A stretch of DNA of 54,411 bases from Sutterella sp. (GTDB taxonomy: Bacteria; Pseudomonadota; Gammaproteobacteria; Burkholderiales; Burkholderiaceae_F), in assembly GCA_017936545.1 (NCBI GenBank), contig JAGBFJ010000103.1, positions 1 through 54,411 of the forward strand. Direction: 5' to 3'. How positions within the stretch are numbered: position 1 is the stretch's first letter; each line of letters begins with the position of its first letter. Below are positions 43,352 to 52,748 of this stretch, in pieces. The translations under genes were made by a program, and so were the position numbers. Below the pieces are notes generated by a model. That model was not told the origin of the DNA. It searched no databases and saw nothing but the letters and a program-made list of their open reading frames with translations.

Positions 43352-43972
43352 ATGGATCCCGCCCTCTGGCTTACCTTTGCGGGCGCTAGCCTCGTGTTTG
43401 CTGTTGCGCCCGGTCCCGACAACCTATTCGTGCTGGCGCAGAGCGCCGTCTACGGCGTCAGAGCCGGTCTCACGGTCGTGCTCGGTCTCTGCACCGGTCT
43501 GGTCGTTCAGACGATCTGCGCCGCCTGCGGCGTCGCGGCGGTTGTCGCCGCCATGCCGGCGCTGTTCTGGGGCATCCGCATTGCCGGTGCCTGCTATCTC
43601 ATTTACCTCGCCTGGATGGCCTGGACGCACGCCGTGTCCGACTCTGAAGGCCCGCAGGGGACGGCGCTCACCGGCATGGCGCTTTGGCGGCGCGGCGTCA
43701 TCATGAACATCACGAACCCGAAGGTTCAGATCTTCTTTCTCGCCTTCTTCCCGCAGTTCGTCAAGCCGGGCACGGAAGGACTGGAGCTGATCATTCAGAT
43801 GATCATTCAGGGTGTGACCTTCATCGGCGCCACGCTGATCGTGTTTTCCGCCGTCGCCTGGGGTGCGGGCGCACTGGCCGACCGCATGAGAAGTCCGCGC
43901 TTTCAGCTCTGGCTCAACCGGACGAGCGCCGTCATCTTCCTGATGCTCGCTGTGTTTACCGTTCTGTCCTGA
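43352..43972 (+). CDS. LysE/RhtB-family amino-acid exporter
   Basis: An inner-membrane exporter of 206 residues with six predicted helices. The N-terminal signature VFAVAPGPDNLFVLAQSAVYGVRAG is diagnostic of the RhtB branch (AxxPGPxxxxV...GxrxG). A second hallmark, NITNPKVQIFFLAFFPQFV, follows the third helix. Members export homoserine, threonine, leucine, lysine or other amino acids; specificity cannot be read. The gene is single, bounded upstream by the terminator at 43186-43237 and downstream by a perfect bidirectional terminator. Confidence 0.92.
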   Translation: MDPALWLTFAGASLVFAVAPGPDNLFVLAQSAVYGVRAGLTVVLGLCTGLVVQTICAACGVAAVVAAMPALFWGIRIAGACYLIYLAWMAWTHAVSDSEGPQGTALTGMALWRRGVIMNITNPKVQIFFLAFFPQFVKPGTEGLELIIQMIIQGVTFIGATLIVFSAVAWGAGALADRMRSPRFQLWLNRTSAVIFLMLAVFTVLS

Positions 43973-43991
43973 AGCACCGGACGCTCCCGGC

Positions 43992-44029
43992 GTACAAAAA
44001 AGCCCCGCTCTCGGCGGGGCTTTTTGTAC
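43992..44029. terminator. Bidirectional terminator, LysE / flavin-reductase-like gene
   Basis: GTACAAAAA(A)GCCCCGC pairs with GCGGGGCTTTTTGTAC (43992-44008 with 44014-44029). T5 on one strand and T6 on the other serve both converging genes. Confidence 0.93.
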
Positions 44030-44045
44030 TGAAGAAATCCAAAGA

Positions 44046-44624
44046 TCACCAGCCTCTGACGGGGCCGCGCGTGAAGAAGGAGAACTCGCCGGCGCTGTGC
44101 ATCGTGCTTTCAGGACGGCCTTCGCAGGTAAAGAGACCGTTTTCCCAATAGCGTTCGTCGACGCGGGCGGCGACCGGTTCGCCGACCAGAATGCCGGCGC
44201 GGGCCAGCAGATCGGGTTCCGTGAGCCGGCATTCCAGATGTGCCAGCGCACCGCCGACCAGAGGCACGGGGAGCGCTTCGCCTTCGAGCTTCTCCAGACT
44301 GCACTTCACGAACTTGTCGCCGACCTCCCAGCCGTGGCAGCAGCCGCTCGCGAGCAGCTTCTTCTGAAGCGACGTGCCGGGAACGGAAATGCCGAACACG
44401 CCGGTGGCAAGAATGTTCTTCGTCGTCGTGTGGTCAGTCATGAGGGAGGCGGTGACGACGGCGGGAGCCATGCCGTGGAGCATGTTCCAGGCATTGGCCA
44501 TCGCATCGTCGACGCCGTCGGCGCTGCGGGAGGTGATGAAGACGCAGGGACCGCCCGTCAGGGCGGAATAGATTTCATTGAGGGAAACGGAAACCAGCAT
44601 GAGGGTTTCAATATGAAAAATCAT
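44046..44624 (-). CDS. Flavin-reductase-like split-barrel protein
   Basis: A 192-residue FMN-binding split-barrel protein. It resembles the flavin reductase-like family: NEIYSALTGGPCVFITSRSADGVDDAMAN at the start of the barrel, MLHGMAPAVVTASLMTDHTTTKNILATGVFGISVP, and GGALAHLECRLTE further on. Such proteins bind FMN and reduce flavins or small acceptors with NAD(P)H, or shuttle electrons. The start could be 44624 or the ATG at 44600 (MLVSVSLNEI); neither has a good ribosome site. It lies 40 nt after the thioredoxin gene on the same strand, so the two may form a small redox operon. Confidence 0.82.
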   Translation of the reverse strand: MIFHIETLMLVSVSLNEIYSALTGGPCVFITSRSADGVDDAMANAWNMLHGMAPAVVTASLMTDHTTTKNILATGVFGISVPGTSLQKKLLASGCCHGWEVGDKFVKCSLEKLEGEALPVPLVGGALAHLECRLTEPDLLARAGILVGEPVAARVDERYWENGLFTCEGRPESTMHSAGEFSFFTRGPVRGW

Positions 44625-44664
44625 GCGGAGGGCGGTTCGGAAACCGCATGCGCCGCATGACGGA

Positions 44665-44988
44665 TCAGAGATTGTGTTCGAGGAAATCGCGAAGCGCAGA
44701 GGGCGTCTTCATCTCGACGATGCTGTCGACGGTCTTGCCGGCCTTGACGACGACCATGGTCGGAATGTGTCGGACTTCAAAGTGCTGGACGACCTTCGGA
44801 TTGTCTTCGGAATTGCAGCGGGCGAACACTGCACGGTCGGCGTAGACGCCGGCGAGCTGAACATAGAACGGTTCGGCGCGGCGGCAGTCGGGGCACCAGC
44901 TAGCGCCGATGGCGACGACGACCGGCCGTTCGCTTCTGAGGACGGCTTCTTCCAGATTAGCGTCGGTTACGACAAACAGATCAGACAT
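44665..44988 (-). CDS. Thioredoxin-fold protein, CPDC active site
   Basis: A 107-residue cytoplasmic thioredoxin-like protein. The active site is WCPDC (C32 and C35) instead of the classical WCGPC. A cis-proline loop HIPTMVVVKAGK is present, and the length is typical. The CPDC variant suggests a shifted redox potential, as in specialised thioredoxins. It is likely expressed with the downstream flavin-reductase-like gene. No signal peptide, so it acts in the cytoplasm. Confidence 0.9.
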   Translation of the reverse strand: MSDLFVVTDANLEEAVLRSERPVVVAIGASWCPDCRRAEPFYVQLAGVYADRAVFARCNSEDNPKVVQHFEVRHIPTMVVVKAGKTVDSIVEMKTPSALRDFLEHNL

Positions 44989-45123
44989 AGTGAGTTCTCC
45001 ATAATGCGTGCGGGTCCGGTACGTGAAAACCTGAAAGGCACAGACATCCTAGCAAAGCCTGCGAAAGAATGAAGCCGATGAAACGATTTGTGACAAGCAT
45101 CCGTCGGAAATCGTGCGGCACAG

Positions 45124-45183
45124 ACCTTCCGGAGTGGTCCGAAAGGTAATTTCCGGGCATACGGCACGCATGCCGTATGCCCG
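45124..45183. terminator. Two adjacent hairpins after the amidohydrolase gene
   Basis: One stem is CGGGCATACGGCA (45154-45166) with TGCCGTATGCCCG (45171-45183): 13 bp perfect, 4-nt loop. The other is ACCTTCCGG (45124-45132) with CCGAAAGGT (45140-45148), one mismatch. Both lie just downstream of the minus-strand amidohydrolase stop. Neither has a U-tract, so they may instead stabilise the mRNA end or bind a protein. Confidence 0.5.
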
Positions 45184-45202
45184 ATTCGGCGAGCCGGCAC
45201 GT

Positions 45203-46471
45203 TCAGCGGAGGTCGAAGTCGCAGACGGTATGCCAGAGAAGTTCGCAGCCGGCCATGAAGTCGCCGATGTCCATCGCTTCCCGGGCATTGTGGGAGCCGT
45301 TCTGATTGGCAACAAAGATCATGCCGACGGGAACGCCTGCATTGCTGAGCACGGCGGCGTCGTGACCGGCGCCGCTCGGCATCGTCTGAACGGGAATGCC
45401 GTGACGCCCGGCGGCCGATTCAAGCGCCGCACGCACGGCCGGATCGACGCCGGATGCCTCGCAGACGAGCACGTCGTCCCATTCGAAGCGCACCCCGCGC
45501 TCGGCGCCGATGCGCTCGGCCTCTTCAACCATCAGGGCGTGGAAGGCGCGGATCGTCTCCATGGAGAGGCTGCGCATGTCGAGTCCGAAGCTCACTTCGC
45601 CGGGGATGATCGCGATGGCGGCCGTCGGCAGCGTATTGACGACGCCGGCGGTGAAGACGAGGTCTTCGCCGCGGTCGAGCCAGGCTTTCCAATGACGGTC
45701 CATGGTGTTCAGGAGTTCGGCGAGCGCCATGACGGCATCATGACGGAATTCGCGGTCGACGGCGCCGGAGTGTGCGGTTTCGCCGACGACGCGGCAGATC
45801 TTGTGACGGAGGTTGCCGCGAATGCCCGTGACGACGGCCGTGCGGCGGTCGGGACTGGCGTCCAGACGGGGACCCTGTTCGATGTGGAGTTCGACGAAGG
45901 CGGCGATCTTCGACAGGTCGCGAAGCGGTCTGCCGCCCGCCATGACCTGAGGATCAAAGCCGCAGGCGGCAACGGTTTCGGCGAGCGTTCTTCCGTCGGT
46001 GCGGTGACGAAGTTCAAGTTCGCGCGGCAGAAGACTGCCGGTGAGTGCCAGAGAACCGACATAGGCGCGGCCGAACCACGAACTTTCCTCCATGCGGAAA
46101 ATCAGGACCCGGTAGTCGCGTTCGAGCTGAACGTTTTCCTTTTCAAGCATCCACGCGACGGTGAGCGCGGCGCAGACGCCGGCCAGGCCGTCGTAGTTGC
46201 CGCCCTGGGGCACCGAATCGCCATGCGAACCCGAGACGAAGGCGGGAAGCGTGCGGTCGCGTCCGGGACGGGTCAGCCAGAGGTTGCCCGCCGGATCGGT
46301 ATCGATTTCCATGCCGAGTTCCCGGGCGAGTGTCCTGGCCTTCTCGTGGACGTATTCCTCGTGAGGTCCGTAGCCCTGGCGGGAGACGCCCGGGCCGTCC
46401 CGGCTTTCCCGGCGGATGTCATCGAAAAAGGCGGCGGCAAACGGTTGGGCCGCTGTGCGGAAGTCAGTCAT
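45203..46471 (-). CDS. M20-family amidohydrolase (N-carbamoyl-L-amino-acid hydrolase / allantoate amidohydrolase type)
   Basis: A 422-residue dinuclear zinc enzyme of the carbamoylase/HyuC/AllC branch. Metal ligands sit in GSHGDSVPQGGNYDGLAGV (His and Asp), RMEESSWFG (Glu) and FVELHIEQGP (His), with a final His in SGAGHDAAVLS. The family hydrolyses N-carbamoyl-amino acids, allantoate or ureidoglycine to release ammonia and CO2. No hydantoinase or purine-catabolism gene lies next to it, so the substrate is open. The ribosome site AAGGAAT supports the start at 46471. Confidence 0.88.
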   Translation of the reverse strand: MTDFRTAAQPFAAAFFDDIRRESRDGPGVSRQGYGPHEEYVHEKARTLARELGMEIDTDPAGNLWLTRPGRDRTLPAFVSGSHGDSVPQGGNYDGLAGVCAALTVAWMLEKENVQLERDYRVLIFRMEESSWFGRAYVGSLALTGSLLPRELELRHRTDGRTLAETVAACGFDPQVMAGGRPLRDLSKIAAFVELHIEQGPRLDASPDRRTAVVTGIRGNLRHKICRVVGETAHSGAVDREFRHDAVMALAELLNTMDRHWKAWLDRGEDLVFTAGVVNTLPTAAIAIIPGEVSFGLDMRSLSMETIRAFHALMVEEAERIGAERGVRFEWDDVLVCEASGVDPAVRAALESAAGRHGIPVQTMPSGAGHDAAVLSNAGVPVGMIFVANQNGSHNAREAMDIGDFMAGCELLWHTVCDFDLR

Positions 46472-46669
46472 GGCGATGTATTCCTTAAGAAACAGATGTT
46501 CGGCTGATCAACATTCTATCGCTGTGAGGCGGCGGAGCGCCTGATTTTTTACGTCGTCTCCGGGCATGCGGAACGTCTAAAATAGCACGGATATTTTTTG
46601 AAAAATTGGTCTGCGGATGCGTTCATCCGACCGGCGTCGGAAAGCTGTCTGTCAGACGGGATAACCCTC

Positions 46670-47770
46670 ATGTCTCTAATTCTACGACGCATGCTGCTGA
46701 CGGCCGGCACGCTGATTCCTCTGGTGTGTTTTTTCGTCGGATGTGAACAAAAAAAAGCTGAATTGAAAACGCCAGAGCCGATATCCGTATCCAGTTTGAC
46801 AACGGTCGCCGGCGACGAGCCGAAATGGCAGACCTTTACCGGCCGTACAGAAAGCCGGGAGGCGGTGGAAGTCCGCCCGCAGGTGAGCGGCGTGATCAGA
46901 GAAGTGTGTTTTGCCGAAGGCGCCCGAGTGGAGAAGGGCGATCTGCTTTACCGCATTGATCCCGCGCCCTTCGAGGCGGCGCTTCGGAACAGCGAGGCCA
47001 GAATGCGTTCTGCCGAGGCTCAGCTTCAAAGAGCTGAAAGAGAATACAGACGCTCAGCCGAACTGCTGAAAACCGGCGCCGGGTCCCGGAAGGCTTTCGA
47101 TGCGGCTCAGAGCGATCTGGCCGCGGCTCGTGCGCTTTTTGCCCAGCGACGTTCGGAAGCCGAGGCTGCCCGGATCGATCTTCAGTGGACGGAGGTAAGG
47201 TCGCCTGCGGCGGGTGAAACCGGCAGAACCGAGCTTCGCGCCGGAGCGCTTGCGGCACGCTCTTCTTCGCTGCTCACGACGATTACGCAGTCCGACGGCG
47301 TGCGTGCGGTCTTTGCGCCGTCGCTGACGGATCTTGCCGGCGTGCAGATCACATCGGCAAACCGTGCTCAGGTGAAAAAGACAGGCGGGAGCTGGACGCC
47401 TGCTGCCATTGATTTTGTCTCGCAGTCGGCGGATCCGAAGACGGGGACGGTTCTGATGCGGGCCGGACTCCCTGACGGGACCGGATTCCGGCCCGGCGAG
47501 TATGTGAAGGTGCGTCTGATGACGGGCGTCAGGAAAGATGCTGTCCGCGTGCCGTCCGGCGCTGTCAGGCAGGAACCCGACGGCAGCTTCACGGTGTTCG
47601 TGCTGCAGGACGGCAGAGCCGAGGCCAGAACGGTCGAGCTGGATCTGTGGGACGGTCCGGAACGGCTGGTCGTCCGGGGACTCGCTGCGGGCGAGGAACT
47701 GATCACCAGCGGTCTTCTGAAGCTTCGCCCGGGTCTGCCGGTGAAGCGCACGGCCGAAACGACGCATTAA
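46670..47770 (+). CDS. RND efflux periplasmic adaptor lipoprotein (AcrA/MexE-like)
   Basis: A membrane fusion protein of 366 residues that links an inner-membrane pump to an outer-membrane channel. The start at 46670 gives a signal with lipobox FFVGC, so the mature protein is lipid-anchored. Visible parts are the first beta/lipoyl half EVRPQVSGVIREVCFAEGA, RVEKGDLLYRIDPAPFEAAL, a helical hairpin (RNSEARMRSAEAQLQRAERE), the second lipoyl half, and the beta-barrel segment GFRPGEYVKVRL. It is 12 nt ahead of the pump gene. No regulator or outer-membrane channel gene lies beside it. Confidence 0.93.
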   Translation: MSLILRRMLLTAGTLIPLVCFFVGCEQKKAELKTPEPISVSSLTTVAGDEPKWQTFTGRTESREAVEVRPQVSGVIREVCFAEGARVEKGDLLYRIDPAPFEAALRNSEARMRSAEAQLQRAEREYRRSAELLKTGAGSRKAFDAAQSDLAAARALFAQRRSEAEAARIDLQWTEVRSPAAGETGRTELRAGALAARSSSLLTTITQSDGVRAVFAPSLTDLAGVQITSANRAQVKKTGGSWTPAAIDFVSQSADPKTGTVLMRAGLPDGTGFRPGEYVKVRLMTGVRKDAVRVPSGAVRQEPDGSFTVFVLQDGRAEARTVELDLWDGPERLVVRGLAAGEELITSGLLKLRPGLPVKRTAETTH

Positions 47771-47782
47771 GGAGCCGCTCTC

Positions 47783-50700
47783 ATGCTCAGTCAGTTCTGT
47801 ATCCGCCGGCCGATTTTCGCCACGGTGCTCTCGATCATCATCGTGCTTGCCGGTCTGATGGCGCTTTATGTGTTGCCGCTTTCCCAGTATCCGAACATCA
47901 CGCCGCCCACCATCCGCGTGTCCACGACCTACGACGGCGCGGACGCCCAGACGCTGGCCCGAACCGTGGCCGCGCCGATTGAAGATCAGCTTTCCGGCGT
48001 GAGCGGTCTGCTTTACTACACCACCAGCATCCGAAGCAGCGGCGACCTGTCGATCGCCTGCGTCTTTGAGGTCGGCACCGATCCCAACGACGCCATGCTG
48101 GAAATCAACAACCGCGTGCGCACGGCCGAAAGACGTCTGCCGGATGCGGTCCGATCCTACGGCGTCAGCGTGAGAAAGCGAACTGAAGAAAGTCTGCTAA
48201 TGATCGCGCTCAGTTCGCCCGACAAATCCATGTCGGCGACGGAACTGGCGGACTACGCCAACCTCAACATCGTCGACGAACTCAAGCGCATGCCCGGCAT
48301 CGGCGACGTGCGCGTCTTCGGCAATGCGCAGTCCGCCATGCGCATCTGGGTGGATCCGGAAAAGATGGGCCTTCTCGGCGTGACCGTCAAGGACATCGAG
48401 GATGCCGTCGATGTGCAGAACGCCCAGCGAAGCGCTGGCAGCGTCGGCACGTCTCCTACGCCCGATACGCAGCAGGTTTTCTACAAGATCACGACGCGCG
48501 GCCAGCTTCTGACCCCAGAAGAGTTCGGGAACATCATCATCAAGGCCGATGATCCGGATCGCATCGTGCATCTGCGCGACGTGGCGGCAACCGAGGTCGG
48601 CAAGCGTTCCTATGAATTCCGCGTCGACATCAACGGCGAGCCCGGCGTCAACGTCGGCGTCTATCTTCAGACGGGCGCCAACGCCATGGCGGCGGCCAAG
48701 GCCACCAAGGCGCGCATCGCCGAGCTTGCCGAGCATTTTCCCAAGGGCCGAATCGACTATCTGATCACCGACGACACGACGGTGTTCGTGGGCGCTTCGC
48801 TCAACGAGGTGTATCACACGCTTGCCGAAGCCGGACTTCTCGTGATGCTCGTGGTCTTCCTCTTCCTGCAGAGCGCACGCGCGACGCTGATTCCGATGCT
48901 CGCCGTGCCCGTTTCTCTGATCGGCACGATGGCAGGTCTGTGGCTTTTCGGCTTCTCGCTCAATACGCTGACGCTCTTTGCCATGGTGCTTTCTATCGGC
49001 ATCGTGGTGGACGACGCCATCGTGGTGCTTGAGAACGTCGAGCGCATCATGCGCACCGAGGGACTCGGTCCTGTCGATGCGTCGAAGAAGGCCATGAAGG
49101 AAGTGTCGGGCGCGCTGGTGGCCATCGTGCTGGTGCTCGCCGCCGTGTTTATTCCGGTGGCCTTCCTCGGCGGCATCGCGGGCGAACTCTACCGCCAGTT
49201 CGCTGTGACGGTCGTGACGTCGGTCGTGCTGTCGGGCTTCGTGGCGCTGACGCTGACGCCGGCGCTCTGCGCCGTGCTGCTAAAGCACGGCGTCAGTCTG
49301 CAGAAACCCGCCTTCTTCCGGGTTTTCGACCGGGGTCTCGAGCGCTTTACCGACGCTTTTCTTACCGTTGTGCGTCTCGCGCTGCGACACCGCATCGCCA
49401 GCGCCGTGCTTCTTGCCGCCGTCACGCTCGGCTGCTGGCAGCTTCTTCAGGCGACGCCGACGTCCTTTATTCCGAAGGAAGACCAGGGCGTGGTCCGACT
49501 GACGATTCAGCTTCCCGAAGGCGCAGCCTTCCCGCGGACTGAAATCGTCGGTCAGGACGTGCTCGAAAAGGCCAGGTCGATTCCCGGCGTGCGCAGCGTG
49601 GTGACCATGATGGGCTTCGACACGATGAGCAACGACATCAAGAGCAACTACGCGACGGTCATCATGCAGCTCAAGCACTGGGACGAACGAACCGAAAGCG
49701 CCGAGGACATCCGCCGCACCATGCAGAAATACATGGCGTCTCACCGTGATGCCAAGGGGACGGCGGCCTTGCCGTCGGCCGTCAAGGGGCTCGGTTCGAC
49801 CAACGGCTTTACGGGCTACGTTCTCTCGCACGGCAATGACGACCCTCAGGTTCTGCAGGAGGTGTCCGACAACTTCATCCGAGCGCTCTCGGAGCGTCCG
49901 GAACTGACCGGCCTGCGCGGTTATCTGAATTCCAATACTCCCCAGATCCGCATGATCGTCGACGAAGAGCGAGCCGCATCGATGGGCGTCGCCATCGATG
50001 AAATCTACAGAACGGTTGCTCATCTGATGGGTAGCAAATACATCAACGACTTTACGCGAAACGGCAAGAACTACCGAGTCGTGCTGCAGGCGAAGCAGGA
50101 ATTCCGCATGACGCCCGAGAGCATCGGCAGCGGGTATGTCCGCTCCAAGCGCACGGGCGAGATGGTCCCGCTGTCGAGCCTTATCACGATCGAGCGCACC
50201 GCCGGCGCCTCGTCGTTGGCCAGAATGAACGGCTATCTGGCGGCGCAGTTCAGCGGCGCGGCTGCTCAGGGCGTCTCTTCGGGCGAAGCCATGCGAATCG
50301 TCGAGGAAATCGCGAGCGAGGTGCTTCCTGAAGGCTGCACCATCGAATGGACGGGGCAGGCCTATCACGAAAAGCGCATCGGTGCATCCTCCGCCATGGC
50401 CTTTTCGTTCGGCATGCTGATGATGTTCCTGATTCTCGCGGCGCTCTACGAACGCTGGTCTCTGCCGATCGCCGTCGTGCTGGCTGTGCCTTATGCGGTG
50501 ATGGGTGCGCTCATCTCGCTCTGGGTGCGTCACGCCTCCAACGACATCTACTTCCAGATCGGTCTGCTGGTGCTGATCGGCCTGACGGCCAAGAATGCCA
50601 TTCTGATCGTGGAGTTCGCCGCTCAGAAGATGGAGGAGGGAATGAGTGCCGCGGAAGCCGCCGTGGAGGCCGTCCGGCTTCGTCTGCGTCCGATTCTGAT

Positions 50701-50881
50701 GACGTCCGCGGCCTTCGTGCTCGGCGTCGTGCCCCTTCTCCTTGCGACGGGCGCCGGCGCCGAAGCCCGACACTCGATGGGGACGGGCGTCTTCGGCGGC
50801 ATGATCGCCGCCACGCTCGTCTCGACTGTGTTCGTGCCGGTGTTCTTCACCTGGTTCGCACGAAAAGGACGAAGCCGCTGA
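47783..50881 (+). CDS. RND multidrug efflux pump, inner-membrane transporter (AcrB/MexF-like)
   Basis: A proton-driven HAE1-family pump of 1032 residues. The N-terminus SQFCIRRPIFATVLSIIIVL and PTIRVSTTYDGADAQTLARTVAAPIEDQLSGV are typical. The proton-relay segment in helix 4 appears as SIGIVVDDAIVVLENVERI, with the paired acidic residues. The C-terminal repeat has LVLIGLTAKNAILIVEFA and a FGGMIAATLVSTVFVPVFF end. The ribosome site AAGGAG lies 7 nt before the ATG. With the adaptor it would need a TolC-like channel encoded elsewhere. Substrates are likely lipophilic drugs or bile salts. Confidence 0.95.
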   Translation: MLSQFCIRRPIFATVLSIIIVLAGLMALYVLPLSQYPNITPPTIRVSTTYDGADAQTLARTVAAPIEDQLSGVSGLLYYTTSIRSSGDLSIACVFEVGTDPNDAMLEINNRVRTAERRLPDAVRSYGVSVRKRTEESLLMIALSSPDKSMSATELADYANLNIVDELKRMPGIGDVRVFGNAQSAMRIWVDPEKMGLLGVTVKDIEDAVDVQNAQRSAGSVGTSPTPDTQQVFYKITTRGQLLTPEEFGNIIIKADDPDRIVHLRDVAATEVGKRSYEFRVDINGEPGVNVGVYLQTGANAMAAAKATKARIAELAEHFPKGRIDYLITDDTTVFVGASLNEVYHTLAEAGLLVMLVVFLFLQSARATLIPMLAVPVSLIGTMAGLWLFGFSLNTLTLFAMVLSIGIVVDDAIVVLENVERIMRTEGLGPVDASKKAMKEVSGALVAIVLVLAAVFIPVAFLGGIAGELYRQFAVTVVTSVVLSGFVALTLTPALCAVLLKHGVSLQKPAFFRVFDRGLERFTDAFLTVVRLALRHRIASAVLLAAVTLGCWQLLQATPTSFIPKEDQGVVRLTIQLPEGAAFPRTEIVGQDVLEKARSIPGVRSVVTMMGFDTMSNDIKSNYATVIMQLKHWDERTESAEDIRRTMQKYMASHRDAKGTAALPSAVKGLGSTNGFTGYVLSHGNDDPQVLQEVSDNFIRALSERPELTGLRGYLNSNTPQIRMIVDEERAASMGVAIDEIYRTVAHLMGSKYINDFTRNGKNYRVVLQAKQEFRMTPESIGSGYVRSKRTGEMVPLSSLITIERTAGASSLARMNGYLAAQFSGAAAQGVSSGEAMRIVEEIASEVLPEGCTIEWTGQAYHEKRIGASSAMAFSFGMLMMFLILAALYERWSLPIAVVLAVPYAVMGALISLWVRHASNDIYFQIGLLVLIGLTAKNAILIVEFAAQKMEEGMSAAEAAVEAVRLRLRPILMTSAAFVLGVVPLLLATGAGAEARHSMGTGVFGGMIAATLVSTVFVPVFFTWFARKGRSR

Positions 50882-50888
50882 GCGCAGA

Positions 50889-50930
50889 CTGAAGGCCCGG
50901 GCATCGGATGATGCGCCGGGCCTTTCAGTT
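50889..50930. terminator. Bidirectional terminator, RND pump / dehydratase
   Basis: CTGAAGGCCCGG (50889-50900) pairs with CCGGGCCTTTCAG (50916-50928), with one bulged base and a 15-nt loop. Its T-tracts are short on both strands. It lies between converging genes, right after the pump stop. Confidence 0.7.
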
Positions 50931-50946
50931 ATTCGGACGGTTCGGA

Positions 50947-52473
50947 TCAGATCACGGGACCGGTGACGTAGATGTTCATCGAGTTGTAGTAGCGGCATTC
51001 TTCGGCGCGGGTCTTGCGGCCGTTGACGAATTCCATCAGTTCTGCGAAGAAGGCTTTCGCCGCTTCTTCATTGGTGATTTCGCCGTCCATGATGCCGCCG
51101 GCAAAGCTGTCGATATGCTCGCGCAGCGTCGTCCAGGTATTGCTGTTGCCGGTGAGCTTGATCACCGGCATGAACGGGAAGCCCTGCGGCGCCCCGCGGC
51201 CCGTGGTAAAGAGCACGAGACTGCAGCCGGCGGAGGCAAGTCCGGTCAGAATTTCCGGTTCTCGTCCTGGAGAATCCATCATCACGAGGCCGGGAATATG
51301 CCGGCGTTCGCCGTAGCGGATCACGTCCTGGAAAACGGCGCTGCCGGACTTGACGAGTGCGCCGAGCGACTTTTCTTCAATGGTGGTGAGACCGCCGGCG
51401 ATGTTGCCGCGGGTCGGCTGGCCGCCCCGCATGTCGACGCCGATGGCCTTGGCCCGCGCCTCCATGTCGGCCACGGCTTTTTCAATGGCGTCGGCAGTCT
51501 TCTGATCGGCGGCGCGGCGGGCGGCGATATGTTCGGCGCCCATGAATTCGGTCGTTTCGCCGATGATGACTTCTGCGCCGGCAGCGGCGAAGATGTCGGT
51601 CATCATGCCCGCGATCACGTTGGCGGAAAGTCCCTGCGTCGTATCGGAACTGCCGCACTTGAGGCCGAGCTTGAGTTTGGAGAATGGCACGTCGACCGGC
51701 TCAAAGGCAATCCGGCTTCGCATGGATTCCACGATTTCACGCGCTTTGGCCAGCGTCTTCGAGGCGCCGCCGAGTTCCTGAATCACGAGGAGCTCGGCCG
51801 GTTTGCCGGACGCTTTCGCCTTTTCGAGCACTTCCTGAGACTGTACGCTTTCGCAGCCGAGGCTGACGTAGAGAATGGCGCCGACGTTGGGGTTGAAGGC
51901 CAGATTGGCCAGCACTTCGCTGATCGAGGAAATGTCGGGACCGGTCTGACAGCAGCCCTGCTGATGGGTGAAGATGGCGACGCCGTCCATTTCGCCGAGC
52001 TTGAGCACGACGTCGTTGACGCAGACCACGCAGGCGACCACGGCAACGTAGTTGCGGATGCCGGCCGAGCCGTCGGGGCGCGGATAGCCCTTGAACGTGA
52101 GTCCGGACGCGTCGACCACCGGTTTGCCGGTCAGCAGCGCGGACGTGCGTTCGACCGCGACGCGTTCGGTTTCTCCGGCTTCGGTGCCGAGGTCGCCTCG
52201 GCCTCGGGTGCTCTTGACGTTCTGCGTATGCACATGTTCGCCGACGGCGATGTCGGCGCTGGCACGGCCGATCACTTCTCCGTACTTGATGATATCTTCT
52301 CCGGCGCGGATCGGACGAACCGCGGCCTTGTGGCCGAACGGAATGTCGGAGAGCGCGGTGACGCTGCCCGTGCCGCCCTCTGCGGCAAAGCGGAGTTCAT
52401 CGCCTTTGCTGCAGGGCGCCAGCAGGGTGACGGTGTTGTCGGTCGGGGAAATAAAAAGTGAGTTGTATTTCAT
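50947..52473 (-). CDS. UxaA-family sugar-acid dehydratase (altronate/galactarate dehydratase)
   Basis: A 508-residue iron-dependent dehydratase. The start at 52473 (MKYNSLFISPTDN) has a GGAGG ribosome site. The N-terminal SAF domain is clear: DIPFGHKAAVRPIRAGEDII and YGEVIGRASADIAVGEHVHTQN, as in UxaA. The C-terminal half has GFKGYPRPDGSAGIRNY-type, TGPDIS, LGCESVQ, GLKCGSSDTTQGLSANV and TTGRGAPQGFPFMPVIK segments. UxaA converts D-altronate to 2-keto-3-deoxygluconate, and GarD dehydrates galactarate; which substrate is used cannot be settled. No uronate isomerase or aldolase gene is nearby. Confidence 0.9.
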   Translation of the reverse strand: MKYNSLFISPTDNTVTLLAPCSKGDELRFAAEGGTGSVTALSDIPFGHKAAVRPIRAGEDIIKYGEVIGRASADIAVGEHVHTQNVKSTRGRGDLGTEAGETERVAVERTSALLTGKPVVDASGLTFKGYPRPDGSAGIRNYVAVVACVVCVNDVVLKLGEMDGVAIFTHQQGCCQTGPDISSISEVLANLAFNPNVGAILYVSLGCESVQSQEVLEKAKASGKPAELLVIQELGGASKTLAKAREIVESMRSRIAFEPVDVPFSKLKLGLKCGSSDTTQGLSANVIAGMMTDIFAAAGAEVIIGETTEFMGAEHIAARRAADQKTADAIEKAVADMEARAKAIGVDMRGGQPTRGNIAGGLTTIEEKSLGALVKSGSAVFQDVIRYGERRHIPGLVMMDSPGREPEILTGLASAGCSLVLFTTGRGAPQGFPFMPVIKLTGNSNTWTTLREHIDSFAGGIMDGEITNEEAAKAFFAELMEFVNGRKTRAEECRYYNSMNIYVTGPVI

Positions 52474-52748
52474 GAAAAAAACCTCCGGCGGCCTCGGCGG
52501 AAGAATTGGAAAAACAGCGGATCCGCGGATCTGAGCGTCATACAATCTTACGCGCATTCGGCTGCGGGAGAGGGACGGTGCCGTCGGCGAATGCTCGGAA
52601 AAGGCCCCGACGGCACGGCGGATGAACGTCAGTTGATTTCGCAGGCGAATGTTTGCCGGTCCCGAGGTTTGCTAAACTCAAAAATTAGGGCGGGCGACCG
52701 GGCAGATGTTCTGCAGCGCCCGTCCGGCATTCACAGAGGACCATCAGC

